DNA from: Proliferodiscus dingleyae
Taxonomy: Eukaryota > Ascomycota > Leotiomycetes > Helotiales > Lachnaceae
Length of the DNA: 64,000 nucleotides
Assembly: GCA_003988795.1 (NCBI GenBank)
Contig: QYAK01000045.1
Span: 1-64,000 of the forward strand
Direction of reading: 5' to 3'
Position 1 is the first letter of the stretch. Every line of letters begins with the position of its first letter. Below are positions 43,201 to 55,254 of the stretch, in pieces. The translations under genes were made by a program, and so were the position numbers. The notes beneath the pieces were generated by a model. That model had not been told where the DNA came from. It ran no database searches and saw only the letters and a list, made by a program, of their open reading frames with translations.

Positions 43201-44985
43201 CAAATGGGGAGGTGAACCGACACATTCTGCAAGATACCAGTCCCAGGAACTCGGAGATAATATGCGCAATGACCTCCTCCTGATGAACAGGGATATACTA
43301 GATGAAGTCCATGTCTTTAGCAGTTCTGAGAGAAGGGTCACGACCAGTGCACAGATCTTTGCTTCTGCCTTCACCAATCAGAAGGATCTTCCACCCGACT
43401 TCATCACGATTAGAAAGGACTTGTTGGATGACTCGAATGCTGCCAAGGATGAGATGGACAAGGTCAAGAAGAAGCTCAAGACTCTGCTGCGTCAGGGTAC
43501 CGAGGCCCCGCCACAGTTTGCCTGGCCATCCAATATGCCCGAGCCTTCAATAGTCCAGGCGTACGTCGTTCGACTGATGAACTTCCACCGAAGAGTAATG
43601 CGCCAAAACTATAGCAAGCTTTACGGAGGCGCGACAACGTCTTTACAAGCCATCGCAAACCCGGGTGATAAGGATAATGCCAGTATCTCGTCCGCTAGCT
43701 CTGCCATGTCTCAAGCGACCGCAACAAGCAATGTGCAGGCCCGTTGGTGCTGTGGAGAAGACGCGGAACTTTTCAGAGAGAGGTGGGAGAAGCTATTTGC
43801 TGAGTTCTGTGACGGTGAAAAGGTAGACCCAAGCAAAATCTCCGAGCTCTATGATACCATGAAGTTTGACGCCTTGCACAATCGCCAATTCTTGGAATGG
43901 GTATTCACGCCTAGCAAGACCATCCTGGCCGAAGAGGAAGAGGCTCTTGCGGCGGAGTCGAAAGGTATAGAAAAGGAGTTTACCAAGGAGGTTGACGATG
44001 CACCTGTCGATCCTAGTCAGACCCTACCTATGGAACGAGCCGACACAAACAAGAGCACCCACCGACGAATGTTTAGAAGACGCTCGATGATGGTTGGAGC
44101 CAGGGTCCCCGAGGAGAAGCCAGAGCAGTATTTCAGCCTCTTCACGGGTAGCAGTCAGACCAGGGCAAAGACTGATGCCAGGCTCGAAAAGCTTAGGGAG
44201 CTCTACAAGCTGGCAAAGGTGCTTTTCGATTTCATCTGTCCTCAGGAGTATGGCATTACAGATAGCGAGAAGCTTGAGATTGGGCTATTGACTTCACTGC
44301 CTCTGCTCAAGGTATGTATACTCACTGGTAAGATCGGTCGTGGGCTAATATCTCCAACAGGAAATCGTCCAAGACCTAGAAGAAATGCAGGCCTCGGATG
44401 ATGCGAAATCATTCATCTATTTTACCAAAGAATCCCATATCTACACTCTGCTCAACTGCATCCTCGAGGGCGGTATCTCTTCCAAGATCAAACGCTCCGC
44501 TATCCCCGAGCTGGACTACCTCTCGCAGATCTGCTTCGAGCTCTACGAATCAGAGAACAAAACGCCGGCTGAAGGAGATGGTGTGGCTCGGTACGCGTAT
44601 AGCATTAGGATCACAATTAGCCCTGGCGCTCACACATTCGATCCGTTGGATGTGCAGCTCGATAGCAAGCACTGTATTAGTTGCGCGCCGCGGAGAAGCC
44701 TAACCGCACATAGTGATTGGAAGGTGGTCATCGGAACGTTGAGGGCCAAATTTCATACGTAAGATCTTCCTTTCCTTGCATTAAAGTCCGGCCTCCATAG
44801 CCCAACAGTTTCTGACCGAGGCTGGAAATAGTGTCAAACTTCCCAAGAGCTTCCTGGCTGTCAATCTCAGCGAGTCACACACTTTTCACAAGAAAGAGGA
44901 GGGAGAAGAAAGCGGTGAGACAGGATTAGAAAAGCCGCAGCCACATGCGGAGGCGGAGGAGAAACCTGGGAATACTCCTACATGA
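40250..44985 (+). CDS. VIP1: VIP1/Asp1-type inositol hexakisphosphate and diphosphoinositol kinase
   Basis: Three exons, 40250-44311, 44361-44758 and 44832-44985, 1537 aa. The family is a two-domain enzyme: an N-terminal ATP-grasp kinase that adds a 1-pyrophosphate to IP6 or 5-IP7, and a C-terminal histidine-acid-phosphatase-like domain that opposes it. The kinase domain begins near residue 318 (WGVIGVCALDAKARSKP) and runs to about 675, with FVEKPISGEDHNICIYF and FDLLRAGGKSYVIDVNGWS. The phosphatase domain opens at about 810 with VIRHADRTPKQK and closes in the last exon with SESHTFHK. A Ser-rich N-terminal extension of about 310 residues carries a short poly-Gln run; a Ser/Pro-rich insert separates the domains. 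Both introns (49 and 73 nt) lie in the phosphatase part. Inositol pyrophosphates govern phosphate sensing and morphology in fungi. Confidence 0.96.
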
Positions 44986-45470
44986 TTCATGACCTGCTCT
45001 GCTGGCCTGGACGTCCCCTCACCGTAATTTCGGAACCGGTCATCCAAGTCATGGCATCTTATCACTACGCCTCAAATCGTTGTACGAGTTGAGATGTGAT
45101 GGGTTAGATGCAGTGAGAGCGTAGGGTGAGGTGCCCGTCCTCCTATGATCGGAGACATGCTAGATCGAACTGTACTGTATATGACAAGCAGATTCTATAG
45201 ACGAGATGGAAAGAAGGCACAGATTTCTTGCCACAAATTAACATATTCACGAGTGAAGTGACTGATCGTGGAACATGACCTGTAGGAGGCTGGGAGAGCA
45301 AAGCCCCGACAAGCTAGTCGAAGCTTCCTGATCTGGACTCTTTACGCATATTTGCCCACACTGGTTGGTGACTTTGGTAACTCCGGAGGCACTAGATGAA
45401 CGGCCGACCTGTGCCTCTGCACGCCGTAATGTACATGCATGGCGAGCCCGAGCCCGTTCAAACGCATGGC

Positions 45471-45490
45471 ATGACATGACATGACATGAC
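45471..45490. repeat. ATGAC pentanucleotide repeat
   Basis: Four perfect tandem ATGAC units in gene-poor DNA 490 nt past the VIP1 stop. No role is apparent. Confidence 0.8.
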
Positions 45491-48400
45491 AGGAAGCAAC
45501 TGCACCCGGCCATCGCTATTTTGGATTCTGTGATGTATGGTGCGTGCGGGTGCTCCAGACTAGACGTAACGAGTGTGCATAGTATATGTGTGCGTGCGCC
45601 CTGAGGCACGACATCTGAGATCAGCAGTGTTGGTGCCTTGATCTGACAAACTTTGCGAGGAACGCTGGACGTGCGCCTCAGGCCTTCTGGAGTTGAGTAA
45701 TCCACCCCTGAGGCTTGCTGCCCTCGATCTAGAAGCTTGACGAGGCGTCTGCAGCATGCGCCGTGCGTGGCGTCCTGGGCAAAAAATTGTAGACGCCATC
45801 ATGCGTTGGATCCATGGGATCGGGTGTGAGTCTTTGCTTTTTGCAAAAGAAGCTTGGGAATTCAGCTGTGAAGACTTCGAGGAGTCTAGAACCAAGGTCT
45901 GCTCGCGTGCTGCCAAGAATTGAGGAGGCTTCCTCTCGTCCGAATTTGACTTTCTGAGACCTCCTTACCTTTCGAAACTGGCGATGGCCGTACAATCACG
46001 CCGTGGTCTGAAATAAGGGTACAGCACTACGGACCAGCCTGCAGATTTGCAGAGATCGATCAGAATGCTGCGATCTTGCCTTGCCTAGAGTGTGTCATTC
46101 CCGCACGGAATGCTACGCTGCGAGGATAGGTCCCAGGTAGCAGCGAGGGTTGTGCGGTTGCGAAAGATGACGCAGGCTGGGAGGTGGATGAGATGAGATC
46201 CCGTGAGTGCTGCAGACCCGATAACTCGGATTCCATGGCTATACGTGAGCCCGAGCTGTCGTGGCTAAATAGCTCGAGATGGATAATGTCCGAGGGGTGA
46301 GCAGGACAGGACAGGAGTGTGCAGGGCATAATCCTGGAGCTTGCAAATGCGAAACCCACGCCCGCATTGCCTGCTGTTCAGGTGATTTGTATTAGATGGG
46401 CTTGTGTGGGACGCAAGCATCGGTACGTCAAATAGTGGTATACCGATGGGTCCGTAGTGTAGGATTGCTGTATCACATTTTATTGAGACATGATCTGGAT
46501 GCAATGTGAACTGGTTTCTACCGGGTTACGAGCAGGCAGGGCGGAAAGTATCGTGGGAACGCACACTCATGGCGTAGCGGTGGCGTTGAGTAGCGCTTGA
46601 CAGCGGGATCAACCGTTTGGTTACGAAGTAGACGTCCAGATGATGATGAAGAGGATGTTGAGATGACGGCACAGTAGCTGCCGGGTAGCCCTGATGGATC
46701 CTCAGCAGGCATAAGGATCCGAACGAAGTGCCCATAAGACGAAGTATTTGTGGTGATGATGATGATGAATATGAAATAGGGGTATTGTAATGTACGAGGG
46801 ACGGGCCGGCACGACGGAGAGCGAGAGCGAGGTGAAGGGTAACCGAGGGCAAGCGACTATCAGGATGTTCATGCCTGCTCTAAATACTGGTAGGCGCCTG
46901 ATTGAGCCATTCTTGCGCAGACCAATTGGTCGCAATTGATGGCAGAGCCTCTAAGAAAGTAAATTGATCCTTTGCTGCGGATTCTTGTAGGTTGAAGCCA
47001 CATATCCACAATAAAAGTCAACCTACTTGGAATTGTCTTTCGTGGGCTGAGTGAGGACGTAGCTCAAGACTCCAGACTCGTTGTATCTGTAACCAATGAT
47101 TTCTATGTGGGGTAGAACAGGACTTGTTGTGCCTGCTTGCTCAATTACTGATCCAAATCACAAGTACCGTACAGTACAATTTGGTATAGGATAATGTCTT
47201 TCAGAGCGTCTTATGAGTAAGCAGGGATATGTAGATGCAGTCAGCAACAGCCACAATAGCCAGAATGAGGTGGATGGTGGCGGACGTTGACGTTAGACTG
47301 GGAGATCATGATAGTGATAACGATAAGACGCGCAACTTCTGCTCCTTTTGGAGGCACTGGGGCCTGCCGGCCGGCCGTTGAATACATGGTTCTTTAAGTT
47401 ATAATGGCCTGACATATAGTTCATGTCCAAAGAACGGGCGGAACCAATGGGCATATGTCGGTTATTCTACAATGGTCTCGGAGAGTCTTTCAATTCTCCC
47501 CAAACCTGGCCGGCCTAACATTCGGCACTTGTGTTCTATAAGTCACCTGGGCCGGTGCGATGTTGCAGGCCGATTCTTGGAGCTTCAGATATAGTTGTAC
47601 GTAAAACGGTAAAACGGACAAAGCCAACACCGCGTTCAAGGTGCACATATGCCGGAATCTGAGAGTCCATGTCCCGCGTTGGCGTCTTTGCTGAATGCAA
47701 GATACTGCCACGCTATACCTGGGAATACCTCGCTGGCTGTACCCTGACGCTTTGGTCCAGAGTAACAGTACGAAACGTCCAAGTTACCAGTGCCCTGGCA
47801 GCAAAATACTGACCGGATCCGCAGCCGATTCGCCCCCGTGGAGGATACTAGAGCAATGGAATTATGACGGCGGTGAGTTTGAAGTTCGAAGTTTTATTTC
47901 CGGAACACAGCAAGACGGGACTGGTACCGAAATGTGCTCCACAGTCACCCTTCCGCAAAGCTGCAGATGCCATAGATCGACGCGGCTCAACCAGGTGTCC
48001 TTTGCGCCGTTGTATCGTCAGAAACCGATTGGGCATGGTCTGTCGCGTGGAAGATGAGGCCCTGAGGGGCCATATCAGGCGCTTCAGGGGATGAAACCTA
48101 GCGAGAAGGTTGACTACAGCTTCTCGAGCTTTGACTCGACATCTTCCTGCTGAATTGCCAGTGGGGACTTCCACTTCGTTGGCGTCCCGGCAATCAATCC
48201 CCGACGCCGAACCCAGCCAGCGTTGGGCTGCTAGCGCAATGCTGATGATATAGGGCGCTGGCTGGGGGCGTTTGCGTAGACGCCGTCACTGTGGGATGTG
48301 GTGTGAACTACTTAGTCTTAAGTCTATGGACCTGTGCTCGGGCGATGACTCAGGGACACATCCCAGTGGCTGCTTTTTATATGATTGATATACGAACGAT

Positions 48401-49812
48401 GACAGAAGTAGGATTGTGCTCGCTCGTAGCGTATGACTAATGCACCCATCTACGCGGCGACCTAGTAGTAAGAGGTCTTTTGTAGATCTTCTTTCGGAAG
48501 AACTGTAAGATGGTCGGCAAGTGGTCCAAATAATTTCAGGTTGACTTTTGCGAGTATTCTTGCTGTATTATATCCATGGTAATGCGGAATCCGGCAGGGC
48601 TAAGGGCAGCAGAAGCTACAAATATGTCTTTAGATGCCTGTACTCCCGAGGAACGTGCGTATTCAGCCCCACAAAGACTCCAGGATCTGCGCTCTGGGAC
48701 GAGGCTCCGGCCTGGCAATATACCAGATTTGAAGTCTGGTGAAACCATCTTGGGCAAAATGTATCGGATACAACCACCCAATCAGAGGGCGGAGGAGGTC
48801 GGCCGTCGTTTGAGCGCTCAAGCATAACAGCCATTAGGGTCGATGGAAATAGCTGCAGAATTGCTTCCTGAGGAGTTGGTTAGCAAAGCTCCACAGCCAA
48901 GAGGGTTGAATCGGGGAGTTGCTCCGTGGTGTCTTTGACGCATTAGCATCTTCCAGTGCCCAGATCCTGGGGTTTCAAGCCTTTGGACGAGTGCAGATGG
49001 GGTGTCTGGATGGCCTTACAGCGCTTCGTACAGTGCAGTAGTTCTGCACCATTCCTCACGCGAGCTGGCGAGCATAGCATCACCTCACCTCCTGCTCCTG
49101 TTCCTGGCACCGCGAAGGATGGATGGATTGCTCTTTTCAGTGCCGCGGCAATGCAAGCCACGCTTCCGCGGGATGTCAGCAGCAGGCCATGTCGACAACG
49201 ACGACGCTCGATGCGGTCGAGCACGTTCGATCTCAAGTAGACAGAGGCAGAGGCAAAGCACGACGCTGCAGCACATCTCAGCAAATCCACATCTTCCTCG
49301 AGAGCCCTGCGAGCGATGGCGCAGGGCCGCGCAGGGTTTGGCCACTCTGACGGCTGATATGACATGGGGCGTCCCCCTGCCCTATCTGCGCACCCGGTCG
49401 CCATGCCACGAGGTCGCTGCAGCATTTATCTCCGTCGTCACCGTCGTCGTCGTCTAATTTCTCTCGGACCAGACCAGAGCAAAGGACCCCTACTCAAATA
49501 GTCTCTGCTAAGACGTTTTTGTGTGACCACTATGTTCCGTCAGTCTATATGCGGAGCGCCAGCGCCCTCCAAAGATTACCAGACTTGACCTGGCCGCGCT
49601 CGACGATGGCACGTCTCTCGTCTCTCGTCTGGCGATGCGGTGATGCGGTGATGCTATATGTGCCCATCTTAATATATATGTGGTGGTGATCGTCCCCCTT
49701 CTCCATAAGGCTCTCGCTCCTGGGCCCCCAGTCCCCAGCACCCAGCATCACATCATTGAAGATGGAAAGGCCAGAGAGCGAAGATCCGACGTAGCAAGCA
49801 AGCCAAAGCAGC

Positions 49813-49852
49813 AGACAGAGAGACAGACAGACAGACAGAGAGACAGACAGAG
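49813..49852. repeat. GACA/GAGA microsatellite
   Basis: About 40 nt of GACA units with interspersed GAGA. Its reverse strand translates to Ser/Leu/Cys/Val repeats, which explains the long spurious minus-strand ORFs here. Confidence 0.85.
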
Positions 49853-51293
49853 AACCGCCAGACCCCAGCAGCAGAAAGAGGCCGTTCCGCTCCTCTGATC
49901 TTCCGCCCACGCTCTCCCCAGCGCCTCGAACATTGCAAGATTGCCAGATTGCCACTGCACTGCAGAACTGCCAGATTGGACTGCAACCGTACTCGCTCCC
50001 CCCACGGATTCTTCGGGGTCCCAAACGTCGTCCAGGTAGCTCTCCCAGGTACCGGCTGCCAGCTGCCAGGCCTCCACTCCCGCCCACGGACGCTGTTCTT
50101 CCAAGTAGTCTCTAGGGCAGAAGCTAAAAAAGTATCTCTGGTCTGGCTCTGCCCAACTAACCAAGTGACTAACAAGCATGGTCCCGCCCGGGGGTTGGAG
50201 GAGGAGAGGGGAGGGGTTAGGAGAGGGCGAGGGCCTCCCCGGTACTTTTTGTGCCTGGCGCAATGAAGGGCATGGCACGAATATAACCCCCCCAATACCT
50301 AGGTACTTATAGCCAGGCCCAGGTACTGGTACCAGGCTCTGGACCTCAGACTTGCAACAACATCAACACACAGAACATCGGTTCTTCCCTCTGCCATGTC
50401 GTCTGCCTGCCATGTCTCCGCCTGTCGAGGCCATGCCACGGTCATGCTTGTCCTATCACGGCTTTGACGTGACCTTCCCGGCCACTCCTCGTCCATGGTA
50501 ACGAGTAACGAGAACGAGTAACGAGCACCACCCCCCTCCCAGAGCAGCAAAGCAGCAAGCAAGCATACCACAAACGTCGAATCAAGACGCCCGCATTGCA
50601 GCTGCAAATCCAGCATCGGCGTCCCCATATACCACCTCAGCCCTTGATCCAGCCATGTCTCCGTCAGTCAAGCTCACCATGCAGACATCCCCATAATTAT
50701 ATCCAACCGCCGCCGACTCGGTACCTATCCGCAAGCAGGAGACACAATCTCCTTCCGTCCCGGGGTGTACATAAACGCCACATACCTCCACAAAGACTTC
50801 TTTGCTGGCTTGGTTTGCTATGTCTTTTTCCATTTGATTTGATCTACGACGTCATTATCCTGCCAACTGCATCTCCTGTCATTCGTCTGCAACCTAACGG
50901 AAAGAGGCAAAAGCGTGAGTTGAGCTCATCTTGGAAGGTGATATAAACTGCTTGTCACTCCTGCTTTCAACACGTTGGGGAACACAGCACCACTTGTCCA
51001 GCTCATCTTGGTATATTCGATTCTCGTCAACCTCTTTTGCATCGAAAACTTCTCCGTTTGATCGCTCTAGTCACACAGAGCTTTCCGCCAGTCCTGTTAG
51101 TTCGATCTTTGAGCTGCAAGAACGGCATCACTCCATCGGCATCGACAAAAAGCATTCGTTGATTCAGCTTGATCAGTTACAATCTTGTATAACATATCTG
51201 CTTGCCCACACTCTGGTCCAAATCCTACGACTACAACAATCCTTTCTGCTCTGTGGCGATCGTATTACTTATCTCTGTAGCTCATACACGTAT

Positions 51294-51350
51294 GTAAGTC
51301 AACGACCTCAACCTCGTTGCACCCTAAGACCATTACTGACATTCAAACAG
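51294..51350 (+). other. Probable 5'-leader intron of the Cys-rich mini-gene
   Basis: A GTAAGT donor (with an overlapping GTATGT at 51290), a TACTGAC branch site and a CAG acceptor define a 57-nt intron entirely upstream of the ATG at 51400. The signals match those of proven introns elsewhere in this window, which supports transcription of this otherwise empty stretch. Confidence 0.6.
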
Positions 51351-51399
51351 TCTTGTTCAGTCATAGAGTTGCCCAAGGTACCGGCAACGTGCTGAAGCT

Positions 51400-51564
51400 A
51401 TGGCTACCAACAACTACTGTCCTCATTCCTTCCAGATGCTGAAGTCTGAGTCAACCCTCATTCAATGGGTGTGCTCCATGTGTCACTCTGGCCCTCATTG
51501 GTATATCTACGAGTGCAGGTACTGCAAACTGAAAACTTGCAGACCTTGCACAGCCAAGGTCTGA
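51400..51564 (+). CDS. 54-aa Cys-rich putative zinc-binding peptide
   Basis: A small intronless coding region of 54 codons, below usual gene-calling limits. Its cysteines are ordered as zinc-ligand pairs: Cys7-Pro-His9, Cys25-x2-Cys28-His29, Cys39-x2-Cys42 and Cys47-x2-Cys50. Between them runs SGPHWYIYECRYC, with aromatic residues that would pack around a zinc ribbon or treble clef. The dense CX2C spacing is very unlikely in random DNA. The gene follows a long pyrimidine-rich leader with its own intron, and a further GT..AG pair lies just after the stop (near 51592-51640). From memory, similar tiny CX2C proteins occur in other filamentous ascomycetes, but I cannot confirm homologs. Function unknown; RNA, protein or zinc binding are all possible. 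Confidence 0.72.
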   Translation: MATNNYCPHSFQMLKSESTLIQWVCSMCHSGPHWYIYECRYCKLKTCRPCTAKV

Positions 51565-54310
51565 CCTCAGCAGCTTTGGGTCTTCTAGTGAGTTGTTCTT
51601 GGTAAGTCTGGGAGTTGATTCCTTTTTCCTTCTAGAAACCCCACCAAGACATCAGCCACATGCCTTGCAAAATGTGACGAAGTTTGGTGGACGTAATGCA
51701 CGATCTATTGCTTTCTCGTCATAGTCTTAGAGTCATTATTATCCAATAGCTACTGACTTCAGCTCTCAGCCTTTTCAGTCTCCTCCACACGCTATATTTT
51801 ATCAGTTTCAGCAATATTACAACACGCATCTCTCCTCGGGGCGAGGGCTTTCTTGTTTTCGACGGTTTGCCGGAGTCCTCTGCCGCCACCAACGTCTGTC
51901 ATGCTAGCGCTGTCTCATGCGAAGCCCTGCATTATGCACCCGTGGCTTTCGACCCTGCATGGACGATCTAAAGCGATAATCATTCGATCCGCACCGACCA
52001 ACAGATCGAGCCGACCGAGAAAAAAATGTCCGACATACAGTTCTGCACACCTGCTTTGCGTGACCATGCTACGGGCTCATTTACGGCAGAGCTCCTGTGT
52101 TTCGTCTTTTCGGCTCCGATTTTTGTTAGCAAGCGACCCTCCGATCCCGCTGGCTACCCAAAAAAATACATCTCCTAGTCATTTGTCATTTTTCCTTGTA
52201 TCTCTCGTTTTGTTTGTGGAGCACTCTATGCGATCGTGTCTAAGTCGGGGGAATCTGGTGTCAAGAGATATGTGTTAGACCCGCCAAGCTCACGCATTAT
52301 GGCCTTTGTTCTCATTGGAGTACCTGGAGTACCAAGAGAGGTGGGTTGTATATGGATTTGATGGAGCATATGTACGGTGCAGTCATGGATAGAATGCGTG
52401 TTACTTTTACAATATCGCTATCAGTTTGCTGCAGCAATTGGCTCTTATATCTCTCATTGGTGACTTCCACGTGTGATTCTACTTGAGCATTGTCACCTAA
52501 GGCGCGCATGCCAACGCAAAGTCCAGATCAAAAAATGCAGGTTAGGTCCCAACAGCTAAATGTTCAGCTCCGTAGCACAGAGGTCAGCACGGACATTAGC
52601 ATGTAAACGAGCACCATACACAGGTTCAGTGTCCATACAAGTACAAACACTAATGTCCCTAAGCCCAACACGCTGCTGATTCTCGACGGTAACACCTACT
52701 CAATGGCAAAGAGTCTTGACGTAGCAAGCAGACTTCAAACAAGCTCCCACTTTAGGGCTTCCACGTAATTCACAGAAGTTCTTGCCAGCCTGCATGACGC
52801 AACACATCGTGTTTCCGACAGCCGTTGCCTGTGCCACCACCATGCGACGGCGTCCAGACAATCGTAGCACAAAAGGAAGCACACAAGAGCGTTCCAGAAG
52901 ATCCGAGAGCATGGGTGATGATGCTGCCTGCCGAGAGATGACAACTGGCGTGTTCCATGTCCAAGTCTGGGATAGATTATTTGTAAGGCTGTTTGTAAAG
53001 CTGAGCTCATATAAGCTCTATTTTAAGCAGGATCTGATGCCAACCCGACTGGTTAAGCAGCCTGTTCTGCGGCAAGCAGCCTGCATTGTGAGGCTGTACT
53101 AGGTTTGGAATACGTGTAGCGAGATGGGTGGGAAAGGGGGGTCCCTGTCCGCAAAAGTTGCACAAGTATACATGCTCGTCTTGAAGGGATACCCTTGGTA
53201 GGTAGGTGACCTTCTGTTGGGCACCAACAATGTTTCATTAAAAGAAGGTTTATGGCCACGGCAATTGACAGGAGCAAGTCGCGCCTCAGCGAGCCCTGGT
53301 CGTATCTATCAAAGTGAAAGTTGTGACAGGCTCGCTTGTGAATCGCGCTGAACAACGGTGGATCTGTGCGAAGCTTGTATGCCTCAATCTGTACCTCTGG
53401 TATGCACTCAACTCTATTGTCCCTCTACCCAAACTCGAAGTTTGCACTATTTTCGAGTGTTAGCGATGCGATAGCAGAAATAGTCTCCCTATATTATACC
53501 TACTAGAGACTTAGTCCATAAGAATCTTTCAGAATCTCAAGGCTTCAAATGGTATGACCATATTGAATATCCAGTCGAATTCAGCCACATCTCAAAACTG
53601 CGCATCAATATGATTGCAACGAACTAGATCCTACATACATAATCATGCAGGTTCTTTGCTAATGGCCTCTTTCGAACCCAGTTATAATTAAGCCTGTTAT
53701 CAGCTGCTCTGCTACATCTATACATTTCTACTTAAGAGCTTCCTACTTGACATTCTTCTACGTCACCTTTGAAACAGAATCAATTTTCTCGGAAAGTGCT
53801 TGGCAGATAGATACTCACAACTAAAAATACCATGTATTGGAAGTCTCCAAATTACCGGTCCTGTTGTGGCTATAGACAGCTGTGATGAAGATCCTGTAGG
53901 CCTAGATGAGTGTCAACAGCTGGAGAGTTGCCAATTGAAGACCGTAATCAAAAGAGCATGTTAGCTGAGTATCTATTACATTCATTACCTCTGATCGATA
54001 TATCGTTCGGGGATTCATTATCATGCTGTAAGAGATGATATTTGGTACACAACGCATACATAATGCCATTAGGCTTTTGCAAATTGGTGAATGGTTGAAG
54101 GTGACTCAAAATAGTCTTGCAAAATTTATTAGAGTCCAATCTAGACACTATATTCAAGTTTTTTTTACATAGCCAGGAGGAGTTAGGGAGGTTTCTTAAG
54201 CACTAAAATTTGAGACATACATTGGCTCAGAAGACACTCTGCTATATTCACATTTCATCACCAACAAGTCCCTTTACTCTGGAAGATATACTATTCCGTC
54301 TAGCTTTTCT
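51565..54310. other. 2.7-kb gene-poor region
   Basis: Holds the 3' part of the Cys-rich gene and unassigned spacer. The plus-strand ORF at 51853-52278 and the minus-strand ORFs at 52700-53010 show no motif I recognise. AT content rises toward 53500-54300. No RNA gene was seen. Confidence 0.45.
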
Positions 54311-54620
54311 TCAATTCTCCTCCAGGGGCAATTCTTCTAGATAGCTAGTTGGTACCCATCCAAGCTCAAATTCCAGCTTGACCAGACTCCACCCTGTCGT
54401 TTGTCAGCGTTTACTCTCCGAAATAACAAACATGCACACCAGCATTATCATGGTTATTGATAGTGACTAGAACCTCATTGCCCTTTTTGACAGTAACCTC
54501 GTTCTCGTTTGCAGCCTCATAATCAAAAATTACACGATGCGTCTCTCTTCGTCGCTGTGGAGGAGAAGGCAGGCGGATGCCGTTTGGAGTTGCGTTTGGT
54601 ATATTCATTCTCCTTGACAT
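54311..54620 (-). CDS. Stand-alone 87-aa SH3-domain protein
   Basis: Two exons, 54620-54440 and 54393-54311, 87 aa, joined across a 46-nt intron (GTGTGC..CAG, branch GCTGAC). After a short basic Pro/Arg-rich N-terminus (about 29 residues), nearly the whole protein is one SH3 domain: VIFDYEAANENEVTVKKGNEV (ALYDY-type strand and acidic RT loop), then GWSLVKLE and GWVPTSYLEEL. The conserved Trp and the Pro-x-x-Tyr end are both present but lie on different exons, so an unspliced reading loses half the domain. The sequence resembles the C-terminal SH3 of class I myosins, but no motor or tail region lies nearby. It may be a small adaptor, a copied fragment or a decaying copy. SH3 domains bind proline-rich peptides. 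Confidence 0.68.
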
Positions 54621-55254
54621 AATCCCGGTGAGTCAGGCAGATCAAGTGAGATGCTCAATGAGATAGTTAGCTCTTCTACCATACGGAGTTATTAGTATTG
54701 AGAGAGCGGAGGAGCTTTATGATATGGGGGCTGCTGCCTGACGCCGAAAGAAGGCTTCCGAGCTGACAGACGCGTTTGGTAATCCACGAATCCCGAGACT
54801 GCGCTCGTACAAAAGCCCAATAGTCACACAAGGTGGTCATATCGAGGGTAGTTTGTCCAATCTACAAATATTCAAGACAGGCTTTGACGCTCGGAAACGT
54901 GAAGCAGAACACTTGAAAGCGGTCAGTTGCACAAAATTCCTCCAATTTCGCTCGATTTACTAGATGACATGATTCATTAATCTAGAAGACGATAGAATTA
55001 AGCATCTGTTGTATCAGTGACTGTCACGGGCTTGCCAATTCCTTGGTCCGCCTTGCGCGCAAGCACCTCGGCCACCTGAAACTCATAGCCCTCTTCAACA
55101 TGTGCGAAAAGGCTCCAATCTGAAAGTTGATGGGACAGATGATTTCAACAAATTCGGCCTCTCAGTCTCTTTAATTATAACCAAGATCGCTTAAGAATCC
55201 GATGGTCTAAATCCATGCCCGAATGTCCTCTATGCAAGGAAGCATCTATGTCTC
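54621..55254. other. Spacer with a possible coding remnant
   Basis: About 630 nt between the SH3 and inositol monophosphatase genes. A minus-strand open stretch of 48 codons at 54998-55144 has protein-like composition (EEGYEFQVAEVLARKADQ) but lacks a start codon and is closed by a stop upstream. It may be a decayed C-terminus of an unidentified gene. Confidence 0.35.

Larger units (their letters stand above)
44986..51399. other. 6.4-kb gene-poor region
   Basis: No convincing protein gene on either strand. Scattered ORFs such as 45560-45916, 48576-48827 and 49545-50087 lack recognisable motifs, and several owe their length to simple repeats. The right end, from about 50600, is pyrimidine-rich and includes the leader of the small Cys-rich gene. 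Non-coding transcripts cannot be excluded. Confidence 0.5.

Noticed and set aside
40234..44401. Minus-strand ORFs opposite VIP1
   Set aside because: They are antisense shadows of a long, well-conserved coding exon.
49545..50295. Long overlapping minus-strand ORFs (about 180 codons) near 49.5-50.3 kb
   Set aside because: Their length depends on a GACA microsatellite that is stop-free, composition is low-complexity, and no motif is present.
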